Assembly: GCA_023634235.1 (NCBI GenBank)
Contig: JAMKCF010000012.1
Coordinates: forward strand, 16,129,884 to 16,193,883
Length of the DNA stretch: 64,000 bases
Direction of reading: 5' to 3'
Source: Pisaster brevispinus
Lineage: Eukaryota > Echinodermata > Asteroidea > Forcipulatida > Asteriidae
In this document: in pieces, positions 36,221 to 48,100 of the stretch
How the letters are laid out: every line of letters begins with the position of its first letter
Numbering within the stretch: the first letter of the stretch is position 1
Position numbers and translations under genes: made by a program
Notes under the pieces: generated by a model
What the model was told of the DNA's origin: nothing
Seen by the model: the letters and a program-made list of their open reading frames with translations, nothing else
Database searches by the model: none

Positions 36221-38160
36221 TTGGAGAAAGGACAAATAGGCAGTATAAAAAACCCAAACAGAAAAAGCGACCTCACTCCTCTTCGTGAACAAAATATAAG
36301 ATTGTGTAAACATAACCTGAGTAAACTCAGATCCTGTAGTAACCAAATCCCTGGAAGGTAGCACAGTTATTTAGAAAACAGGTCAGCCTTCAAAAGGGGT
36401 TTAAAGGAAGTAATGTACCACATGCTTCTCGTTAGGTGTTTTAGTTACGTTAAATGTACTACTGTACAATCTACACTTGCCAAAATGTATCGTTTTTTTA
36501 GCAATTTTGAAAAACAACTTTTAGTTTCACTGAACCCCCCCTACCCAAAACATACAGTACATGGCATCAATAAAAAAATCAAAAGCTCTCACTTAACATC
36601 ATGATATAAGCAAACAATTTACATGTATGTAAAAGCTTCCTGTTTAACTAGACATCTTTACTGCCACTTTGTGTTGTTAAGTACAATATCATTTGCACGT
36701 TTTGTAAAATTGATTCAGCTGCGCAACTTTAAACAATTAATGTTTATCAACGCATAGGCATTTTGAAAATTCTGTTTTCAGGCAGGGAATTCGGGCGTAA
36801 TGCAATCTAGGTACACAACACAATGACATTTATTTATGCAGTGCAGTTTTTGCACCTCCGTGGGGAGCAACCTCGCCCTAGTTCAGCCATCTTAACAAAC
36901 AGTAGTCAGCAAACATTTCATAACGACCCTAACCAGTATTTAACCAGACCAATTAATTAGAAAACACGAGCCCGTCATCTGTGAGTGAATCCGTAGCGTG
37001 TACACTGGTTCAATGTATTATTACCCAAAACAACAATCCAGCACACCCCAAACAGAGTGCAAGCACACACGCTTCACAGTCAGCCCTTTTATAGGCCCAC
37101 AGGCGACTCACAAAGCTGGAAAAGGATTGCAACGATTCTTTGGTAAAGAGAGGCTCAAATGAAAAAAAGTGGGGAGGGGGGAGGGGGGGGGGGAAGGAAA
37201 TTGAGGGATTTTTTTCACGTCTGAGGTGTCTCCCCAATCACATTCATATCCGGCAAAAATGGCGTTAACAACAACCAAAACAGCTGGTGATGGAATGAGA
37301 AATCTGCTTGTACAAAATTTGTGATGGAAGTTTTGTTATTAAGTTCACTACACTTCTAACCACTTTACGTCGGTTTACGTGTTGAGATGCTAGATTTTCA
37401 AGAAAACAGGGGTGGGGGCATGACAAAGACATATTATGAAGTGTCCTTTTGTATGTACATGTAGCGGTTGACGTAATAACACGTCCAGAATGTTCTGTGT
37501 GGGACAAGTCTGTGTTGGACAAGTTCAACAGCGGTGGACTTGTTGACTCGCTCGGAAAACTTACTGCGTAGCGTGCACTATGTATGCACCTGGTGTCACG
37601 CTTCGCTGCCCCGGTTACAGACAGAGACAAAAGGCACTGGAATCAACAGTCAAAATCACTCTATCCCAATTCCCCAATTCCGGACCCTCGTTCTCTTGTC
37701 TGACAAACCAGGATTATGAGCAACCTCGTCCCCATGGTTTACTTTATTTCCAACCATGTTTGTAAATGGTAAACCCTGGGATGGAAACTCCTCACTTGGA
37801 CCCTGATTGGACAACAACATTACATTAGCACATGTACATGTTTCCAATACATACAAGCTACTAAATCTGGTACCGGACCACAAGACTATGGCGAAGATGT
37901 GAATTTCGATATGCAGCCAGACTATTTAATTTGCATACGTATCCAAAATTTTTGGATATGCAAATGTCCAATACCAGGGTGAGAGAGCAGTCAACCTCGT
38001 ACTGCTCAACACACCCTGGGGAAGAGGTTGGATTATGAGAGATTGATAGGCTGCCATGATTGTGTCCCATTGTTCTTAGCACAGCGGTCCATGTCAGTGC
38101 AGAATTCCTGAGCTTGTCTTACGGCTGAAGGAAACGCCAAGTCATGGAGTTCAAACAAAT
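36221..38160. other. unannotated non-coding stretch
   Basis: The G-run at 37170 and ORFs of 121 codons (37265-37630, minus) and less. No recognisable product. Confidence 0.35.
37170..37196 (+). repeat. G-run cluster (quadruplex-prone)
   Basis: GGGGAGGGGGGAGGGG continuing into a longer G run, at least four G tracts within 27 bp. Confidence 0.7.
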
Positions 38161-38435
38161 TTTCATTTCATTTCATTTATTGATTCTGGTTGTGAAGCCA
38201 AGGACTCTCAGCGAACTAAATCACTGTACTAGCCAAGAACCCAATGGGGAGAAGACAAGGAAGGAAGTTTCAGTTTTAGACGTGGGAGGAAAACCCCAGA
38301 GAATTATTCCAGGGAAAACCCACGCAATCAGGCAGGGACTGAAAACCCAATCCACATAGTGCCCCCGGTGGGATTTGAACCGGGGTCCCAGAGGTGAAAG
38401 GCAAGGCAAGATACCACTACACCAACCTGACCGCC
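38161..38435 (-). repeat. tRNA-Glu(TTC)-like SINE
   Basis: Inverted head GGTTGGTGTAGTGGTATC, anticodon loop with TTC, B box GGTTCAAATCCCACC, then a body with ATTGGGTTTTCAGTCCC and a tail of AAATG repeats. About 275 bp. Confidence 0.7.
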
Positions 38436-38660
38436 CTAAAGAGGGCGTCCATGCAAAATTTCTCAGAAAAGAAATCTGTTAATTACGGTGTTTGTTAAAT
38501 TGCTTTGTACAGCAGTCACAGTATCATTTTGACAAATAAAACTTCAAGATTGGTGTCCCAAAAATCACTGCAGGTGGTACTGGAGGTTAATGACTTCTGT
38601 ACATATGAGGAAATCTGGAGGTCTGGAGGGTTTCCTAAGATGACTGACCAGTCCTGCCTT

Positions 38661-38839
38661 GATAGACCTTTTTCATCCTGCCACCATCTCGGTCATGTTC
38701 CCTGTATCCAACAGCAATAATGGATGCTAATATTCATCATACAAAAAGGAACCAGACTATTAGCCCTTCCAGCCTCGGTTTGGTTATATTGATTCGAATG
38801 GGAGGAAAATCAAGATGGCCGCACCACGATAAAGATGTC
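38661..38839. mobile_element. TAGACC.TT MITE next to ADISSP exon 2
   Basis: TAGACCTTTTTCATCCTGCC to GCCGCACCACGATAAAG are imperfect inverted ends. It shares AAAAAGGAACCAGACTATT and CCCTTCCAGCCTCGGT with 44180-44359. It ends 48 bp from the exon 2 splice donor. Confidence 0.65.
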
Positions 38840-38886
38840 ATACTCCATTTGTTATCCCCAAGATACGATTTATAAGCCAAACTCAC

Positions 38887-39138
38887 CATTCTGCGTTGGA
38901 TGCGCCTCAGCGTTGACCACTCCCGTAGTCTGCACCGGTAGCGGGATGTTGATGTCCCCCTTGATCGTGTCCGCAACGCTGAAGCTGGCCCTGTAGCGGT
39001 GGCTGGACTGCAGGAACCCCAGGTTGACGTCAATCGTGGAGTTGATCTCTCGGGAGACGTGGATCTCCGGATCGTGGACATCTTCTGGGAAGTGGACACG
39101 GGAACTGCCTCGAGGTCTCGTCATCCGTACCGGTTTAT
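38887..39138 (-). CDS. ADISSP: ADISSP homologue exon 2
   Basis: 252 nt, completing residue 44 and encoding 45-127 plus one base of 128. It carries VHFPEDVHDPEIHVSREI and GFLQSSHRYRASF, the core of the C20orf27 family. The donor GTGAGT is strong. It is GC-richer than its surroundings. A MITE sits 48 bp beyond the donor. Confidence 0.88.
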
Positions 39139-42100
39139 CTTCAGAAAGGAAAAAAAAATTAAGAAGATTACAGGGTGATAATCTGTCTCTAATACCACAT
39201 GTAAAATAAGCAAGCAACCTACATGTGGTTTACAAGCTAGGTGTTGAACTATAGATAGATTATATGTATAAATATTCTTATATGACCTATATATTTGGGC
39301 AGGGATGCAAACTCTGCTGCACTCTCGATGTAAAACCCTGATATGTACAAATACAATCAAATATCATTGCATTGCCTACAGTGGCAGCATGACATGGTGA
39401 TCTCCTAATATGGTCAACCAATAATATTGTTGGTTTTGAAATCATTAAGGTATTTGAGTGTACCCAACTGTGATCGGTTAACTGTTCTCAAATTTATTCA
39501 GACACAATTACATTGAGTATGGTATAGGGGCGTAGCCATGGGAGGGAGCCTAGTGGTACGTGTACAGTACGTGCCCCGCCCCCGAGAAAAAACTCCAGAT
39601 ACATGCAGTGCCCTGAAAAAAAAGGAAAAACATGTTTTAACTGGCATTTAGTATTTGACCACTCATGTCACCATGGTCCAGTGGTTAGAGTGCATGACTT
39701 GCAATCACAAGGTTGTGGGTTCGAATCCAACTGAGCTGGCTGCTGATTTCTATAAAATAATGACTACACTGTACATGACTATAATAAGTATTGTCGTGTA
39801 GTTACTGAATCACAATTTATTGACTTGTGCAATTCATAATCACAGATGTTAAACCAATGTTTGTATGAGAGAGATCAGCTTTTGCCAGCTTGTGTTTATA
39901 TCCCCTTGTGGGAGTTTGCCAAGTTCCCTTGATACAAACAAACAAACAAACAAACTCTGCACTAATGATTGACTGTCACTTTGGCTCATAATAACTGTGT
40001 CCAACAAACGCTCCACCACTAGCTCTCACGCGATCACTGCATCAGCACGCCTGAGACCGCAGTAGTTACAGTCAGTACACGCGAGTAAACATAAAGCTTA
40101 GTGACGGGAGAAAAACTGTAAAATACGATGATGCAACTTGTAGCGCTACCTATAGATGAGACCTAATGTACACAGCAATTTGATAATAAACACACTCAGG
40201 ATTTTATTTACTGTGACCATCAGGTATAGATGCGTGCGTTACCCATTCATATCAATAGCCCAAGATTGATTTTGCACCGAATGCATGCAAACAAGGGCTG
40301 TAGTACAACGTAAATTTATCATAAACACAGGACAGCGTTCAAAATAATGATATGACACTGTCCGCATTGAATGCTGGTATCGCAACTGTATGCACATCGT
40401 GTACAGTTTTTTTGACATTGTGGTGTTGACATTTCATCACAACGATGGGAGTATTTTCTTTATTAATTTTTAATCGGTGTGCACAGTTGATTAGTGTTGC
40501 GTGGATCTAATTACAGGACGTGTAACATGGAGAATCAATTTGTCTTTCAATCATTTTTATGGCGCAATAAAACTCTGTATTGACATTCGACCGTAGAGAA
40601 TGCATCTTGTTAACAGATCTTGTGCGTACCTGGGGCTTATGTTGTGATGCAAACATCTCGTTCTGTGTTTGCCACACGGTAGTCTAAGTAGGTTTTGATG
40701 CATATTTTTTACAAGTGCACCAAAGGAGCTTCGTTTCAAATTCCCCTACGAACCCATGAACACTGTTATTTTACAGTATGCTATAAGAGAAAAATAGTAC
40801 TAGCTGTTGCAAACTGCTTACCAACCAAAAGGACCTATGGTATAAAATGCCAAAAAATAGTCAGTGGCCTGCTGTTTCGACCCTTGAAGCAGAGTCTTTC
40901 TCGAAGGCTAAATGACAAGACTACAAACATAAAAAGGTATACTTTTTTTTCCCCAGTATATTAAAGAGACTTAATCAGGCACGATACTTGGCCCTTGGAA
41001 AAAAAGGAAGAAAATTTGATTGAGGACAAGGGCAGACCTCAAAAAACTTTTATTAGACTTTACAGGGCTATTTCTGAGGGCTCAGACTTAAGTAGAAAGA
41101 ATACCATGCCTGCTCAATTTCCGAGTACCAACCTGGTGAACTTTCCTGAACCCCGTCGTTCTATTTTAAGCGCACTGCTGTACTGTGTGTCTTCTACTCC
41201 CAGAGAAACAACCCCCATAAGGCGCACTTGCAATTCAAATCTCAAACGCAAGCAGCCATGCGGACCAGCCATGCAGCCTGTCAAACAAGCTTCGTTGTGA
41301 CACAATTTATTACATGATATTACATCTCACTGTAACATTTTAAATTATTCTGGCGTTGAACAAAGAAAACTTGACTAGAGCAGGATTTGAACTAATGACC
41401 TCCGGATTAACATTCTGAGCCCTATGTCGGCGGTCTCCCTATTTAAAATTTACCCAGTCAGTTTCCCTTGTGGTTTATTACTTGATATTTTAAATTATTC
41501 ATAAAGCTGATTGTTCATTTTGCCAAGGATAAAAAACAAGAGATAAACTTCATAGAGGTAAAAACTCTTGAAAACCTTTTGGCCACCATTTTCAGGTATT
41601 ATACCACTAGCAGATGTACCTTGCTCAGCATTTTGTCCTTAGAGATACTTCTCTTCGATTCAACAAAAATTAATTAGAAACATTAAACATTTTGTGAAAG
41701 TTGAATGCCCTTGCTGTATGGTGGTTTAGGCTAGAATGCCCTTAAAACATTCGCCTTATGCATACCAAACTAGGGTGCGACATTCTCATGCACACATGCA
41801 ACCTTCTCACGCACACATGCAACCTTCTCTGACCCCATGACCTTCCCATCAAATTAGGTCATGCCTAATGCATTAAGCGTTCACGTTTGGTGAGCAACAC
41901 ACAGGAAAATATCTCCTGTCTTACTGTGTAACACAGGAAAATAAACTATTGATTTGTCGTAATATATAGCATGTAGCCATAGAAATTGCAAAGATTGATA
42001 TTCTATTTTAAATATACGTAGTACTTGTAAGAGCTCGTAGCTCAAAATATTTATTGGGCCAGAATTTTTGTTACAAGACCAGAATTAAAATGAGAAGGAA

Positions 42101-45100
42101 AACTTTTCCACAGGTTTCTTATCTGATGCATTGGGATACACCAAGAGAGGATGTATGGTCTTTGACAATTACCACAGGTATACTCTGCCCTAAAAGATGT
42201 TTTTTCAATTTTCGAGTACCTGTTATCATTGTTAAACAAATAGTTTTTAGTCCTTGGACTCTTTGTTTAGTGAATAAAAAAAAATGGAAATGAAATGAAA
42301 TGACATGGGCTGAAGGCCAAATTTATGGGCAGATCAAATATACAGCTGGCCACAGGCTGTGGTCAAGGCTTCCTACATGATTAAAGGAAAAAAAAAAGAT
42401 TACTGCAAAGTACAGGTACATGTTTGTGTAGGTCCTGCAGATGTACATTAAACAAAACGGATTTTGAAAAAAGCAATAAGTTGAACCAAGACCACCCAGT
42501 TTTAAGATATGGCGGATGAAATTCCATGGACAAAGTACAACAGCAAGTGCTAGAGAAAGTATAGGTTTGGGATCAATCAATCACAGTCATCATCTAGCAG
42601 TCGCAACCGAGATCCCTTTCACAATGTCACGCCAGTAATCTTTATTCCTCATTCCTTGGAAGGTCCTTCATTTCATACTCCCATGTCTCTGCCATCCTCT
42701 CTGCAATCAAATAGACTCCGCTTATTTTTACGAGCCAAGTTTGCAGAGAAAGTGGGATGCACAAACACGTTCCAGCACTTTCCAAAGTTGCTCATATTCT
42801 CAACAAAATATTTGACATCCGACTACATCAACATGTAGCACCCTTGTTATTGCCCACTTCCCAAGCGTATTTCAGTGCATACATTTCACAATGCAGCTGC
42901 ATGTGGTAACGGATTAAATGTGTATGTAATGTTACAAAGGGTTGCAGTTGGATGTTGGCCCCTACTGAGAGAGAAAAAAATGAGAAATTCACACTACATC
43001 AAGTTTAATAAAATATTGAATGCCATTCTAAATTGTGACTGTTGTGAATTCCGCTCTACCAGCCAGCTAGGCTCCTAGTGGATCAGGATGATACCCATGC
43101 CTACATCATCCTGACGGACTTTGAAGGGGGTAACCTGTTTTCAGCCCTAGGAGTAGGTGGCATCATGCCCCTGGGTGGCAGTTGATTTGGGTTGACAGCC
43201 CAAATCAGTAAAGTGTTAGCCCTCACCTTGAAGTTGACATAGCCATCTGGTTTTGTGAGAATAGGCGATATCTCATACACAATTTTTTTAAACAAAAAAT
43301 CATCCCACCTCTTTGCTATTACAACGTCATCAAAAGTAGAGAATGCTATCAGGCCAGTTAAAAAAAAAAAAACACCAGTTGAACTTCCATGGTTGCATTT
43401 TTAAAGGCACAATTCCTCCAAATAGTTCCCCAATCTGCTCCCTTATATTAGTCAGTTTTAGAGTCTGGGTTTCTCTCATTATGCATGGGAAAGTCTTGTG
43501 AGTGACCCCAGACTAATGTCGTAAAGAAACTATACAATCCCTGCAAACTGTTTCTGTTTACAGGAACCACTTTCAATCCAGCTCACTGAACTTGTTGCTG
43601 ATTGTAGAACTTTGTAAGTACCAAGTAGGCTTACATCAAAACAAGTTTTCTGGCTACGGAAAAACATACCCTTGCTTAAGTGTTAGTGACTGCATAAGCT
43701 CACTTCAGAGCTCCGATCAATCAAATTTAGGCCTGATACCACTGAGGCAAAGCCATTGACTTAACGCTATATCTTGTGTCCAAAAGGTATAGATTTCTTT
43801 CACAGGCCATCATCCACAGCATTGGATTCAACAATTGGCAAAGCCACAAGTCACTTCTTCATTTCCGCTGAGATGGCTGACAGCATAAAAAATACGGGGC
43901 TCGGTTCACCACAGCACCTGGACTGCGACCTTTCAGTCTTGAACAAGATACTTGTGTTTGGCGAATTTAAATGCACCAAGCACTTCTGTTCAATCGGGAA
44001 CATTACTCAATTTGCAGCCTAGTCCAACATGATGGGAACTGAAAGTCGTTCCGACATGTACTCATGGGAGCAATCACTTCCTTCATAATAACTGCCAATT
44101 GTTTTTAAAACTAATAACCTTTGAGTGATATCATCAAAAAACTAAATGTGACTACCGTCACTCGTCAGACAAAGCTACAATAGACCATTATCATGCTGCC
44201 ACCATCTTGGTCATGTTCCTTGTATCCGATCACAGTAATGAATGCTAACATTCATTGTACAAAAAGGAACCAGACTATTTGCCCTTCCAGCCTCGGTCTG
44301 GTTACATTGATTTGAGTGAGAGAAAAATCAAGATGGCCGCACCATGATACAGGTCTATAGCAAAGGACACTTACATTTTCAAAATCTTATGGCAACATTT
44401 TATAGCTGCACAAAGGCCCAAACCAGGGCAACAGCCAATGGCCTTCATGGCACCCGTGGTTATAGAATAACTCAAATATTGATGGCGCGTTTAATGTCTC
44501 AAATGTTAATGTTAGTTGATGTGTTGACAGTGCCTTTCCTGTGGCGTGGCAACAACCAAGCTCAAACGAATCATATCGTGATGTTGATTTTGGGGCCTGT
44601 ATACTTTTTCCGTGAGACAAAAAAAAGTGCAAACTCTGCCCTGTGCAGATATTTATAATTACTCGATAATGATGTTTCATAATCTCATTAAAAAGGTTTG
44701 ACCTTGGTAGTGTTTCATTATTTAATGATTTCTTGTATGTAATATAATTGGTCAGCTGTTTTAATCAGTGAATTGCCAGAACTCATGTCTAGTGCTTTTG
44801 ATTAAAGAGGCTCCGCGGTGGAATTCAGTTTTGTGGTCGCCACTCATTTTTCCAGCAGAGTCCTTCTGAAAATTTAAAATTAAATACAAGTCTCTAACGT
44901 CATGTAGAAAATAGTGTAAAATGCCACTGTGTTTGATACTCTTCAGGTGCAATTTTTGTCAAAATCCAAAAACAATTAACATCACATTTCAAATATATGG
45001 TCAGCACATTTTTGTACGGAGAATTTTTAGTTTGATTCCTGAATTTTGACGATATTCACTCAAATCGGCATTGAATTTGAGCTTATGACTGGTGCAGATA

Positions 45101-48100
45101 TTCCTCTTTGGAATGTACAGACCCATTTGCTGTTGTTGTACGATGAATTTTTTAGCTCTGAAAGAGTATCAAATAAAATGGGATTTTACACTATTTCAAT
45201 GTGAGGATAGATACTTGAGTAAATTTGTCCCCTTTTTCATGAGGACTGGAAAATGAGTGCATCACAAAACTCTATTTGATCTTGGAGCCCATCACAGAAC
45301 CAATCCTTATCATACCTAATTGTTAATAAAAAGTACCTAAAACTTTTGGAACGCTTGGAAACCTTGGCATAAGCTCAATACATTATGCCAAGTTTTAAGC
45401 ATTTTCTGTTAATGTCACCTGGGTATTTGAAAGACGGTTTCATTTTTTTCCTGCAAGGTATGTGGAGCTACGTGTTGAAGTATGAGACCTATTCCATAAC
45501 CTAGCACCATGTAATGGATTTACAAGGTGCGGTGGGGCAATATGCAGCCAATCATAACCAGAGATATGCATGAAATGGGCTACAAGTATACTTCCTTCCC
45601 TCGTTGGCCAGTTCCATCTTTCAAGACATTTTTTAAGAAGAGAGAGAAATATTTGTTGCAATCCTGAAATCAGGAAAACTCTGAAAAATTACAGGCCTGT
45701 ACTGTAGTTCTTACCGTACAGTACTGACCGAAATTACGTGATCGCGTGTAGGAGATTCCTCTATGGATTTTACTTGCATGGCTATGGGCAATGTACATTT
45801 ACGCATGGTTTGGATCCCCTAAAAATTGGTCTGCACTGTAGTTGGAGGCAATTCATCTAAAGGCAATCTATGAATAAAAGTTTAGCCTGTTGCTTGGACA
45901 CTTGGATAAAAAAAAACACTGACTCCATTTTTAACCAAGACGTGTTTTGACACGGCAGCCTACACTCCAAAACAAACCCACAAACCCACAAACAAACAAC
46001 CTGCAGAGAAGTACGTGTTCGATTAGGACACCTCTACGCAAGCCTCCCATCTCAGTGGACGGGCCTGAAAACATACGACTCAAGATTAGGCCCGTCCTCA
46101 ACATGTACTCAGACCAAATGATACAATCCCCAATGGGACTAAGTGTAGGCCAATAATAACGGCTACAATCTCGTTCCAATCAGCAGAGATTGGCAAACCC
46201 TGGCTCCAGTTACACAGATGGTTCAATTTCCCGTACAGCGTAGACGGCATAGTACAACATGTGGGGGGGGGGGGGTGAAAGCTGCGTGTATATATATGCC
46301 ATTGCAGCACTAATCAAGTTGAGAGTTCACTTTACCAATTCAATTCAAAATCTCCTTGGAATTATGAGCTCGTATGGCGGTTTACCCGTTTCTTATGGAA
46401 CGGCATACACTTAGCACCCCGTAAGTGCACTTGATAGACAGCGACGCTTCTTGGGGATTGTCACATTTGGTGTGTCAACAGTTGTAGCCGGATGTCGGCT
46501 ATAATCAAATGAAGGCCACGATCCAAACAAAATGGACACGATGACATTCTAACAAAATGTGCCTGTCATGTTCTTATTCATGCATTTATTTTTTATTTTA
46601 GTTGATCAGCATAAAATGTATACAAATCGTCCTCCAAAAATGTGTGACCGTAAAACCATACTTTTACTCCAACTGTAAGGCACTGTAGATTTTCGATAAC
46701 TTTTTAAGTAAAAAAGTCAAATCCCCTTTAGGTTAAATCCCTCTGCTCCTGGTTTCCAGGTTGTATTGTAAACTTGGGTGTGATCCCTGGCTACCATGCA
46801 GTTACAGGTTGAATGGCTTCTGACTGGCACCACTGAACAAAGTTATTGACAAAATAGGGAGACCGCCAACATTAGGGCGAGACAGCCCTGTTGGTCAGAG
46901 CTCGAATTTGACACTGGACCGCAGGCCCGAGGCCAGTGATTTTAGTGTCGGGCCAGTAAACTTATGACCGTACAAGTCTGGCGGTCTTGTGTTTTTGAAT
47001 AATAACACGTCACTGTAATTTTAAATTAAACTGATCAATAGAGTATTGAAGTATTACCCACAAGAAAAACTGGATAAGTCTTCTCTTAGTGCTTGGTACA
47101 AAAAACAGCTCAAATGTGAAACTGTGTAGAGTGTTCCTCTCATTTGGATTCCGGTCTTGTAACAAATTTTCTGGTCCAGTAAAAGTTTTGAGCTACAAGC
47201 CCTGCAGTCTTCTGGATTTTTTCCCCAAATTCAAGCCCTGTTGGTGGAGCGCCGGCACATTAATCCGGAGGTCCTAGGTTACAATCCCTCTCCAGTCAAT
47301 TTTTCTTTGATCAACCCAAACATTTACAAGAAATTACAAAATGAATATGAAAAATTTCATGAGATCACTGGTTTATACAGATAGAAAACTTGCTCAACGT
47401 TACAAATTACTGTAATAAGCACAACAAATTGGCAACAAACCAAACTGACTTATTTGTTAGTTGTGACATATACATTTTATATACATTTTTATATACATTT
47501 TTCCACAATGTCAAAACTTGTGTTTGTAACACGTATTTCGAACTGTTCCCTCAACCACTTTCCCAATTCTCTGATGCTCGACCACATTGTTTATTCAACA
47601 ATTTCCAGGTTTTTTTCTTCTTAAAACATCCTGTTAAACAATCCAAGTGGCAGCCTTTTAGGAGCTCTCGTATTTTGACAGCCGCGTGCATCACCAAGAG
47701 TCTGACTCAATCTAAAAAGATTCATCTATCTCCGTCTTTCATACACATGACAGCAGGGGAATGAAACTAAAATACATCTGAAAATATTCTCACCAAATGC
47801 CAAGAGTACTCTAGAAGACAACCCAGGACCTCAAAACATAACAAACATCTGAGAAAGTGTATCAAATTCTTATTCTTCGGCTGGTCCAAGACTTCTTCAT
47901 GATGTACACCTTCCCTCTCCATTGGCAAAACTTCCGACCAGCCCCAATACCTTCTCATAGTTGGTTAAAAGCAAAGTATACCTTTGGTTTTTGGAACCGC
48001 TCCACTGTTTTAATCCTGTTATAAATGTAGATATCAATATTCAATAAAAACTAACCTGTGAAAATTTCATTTCAAAAGTGGTAAGTGCTTTTGGATTTGA

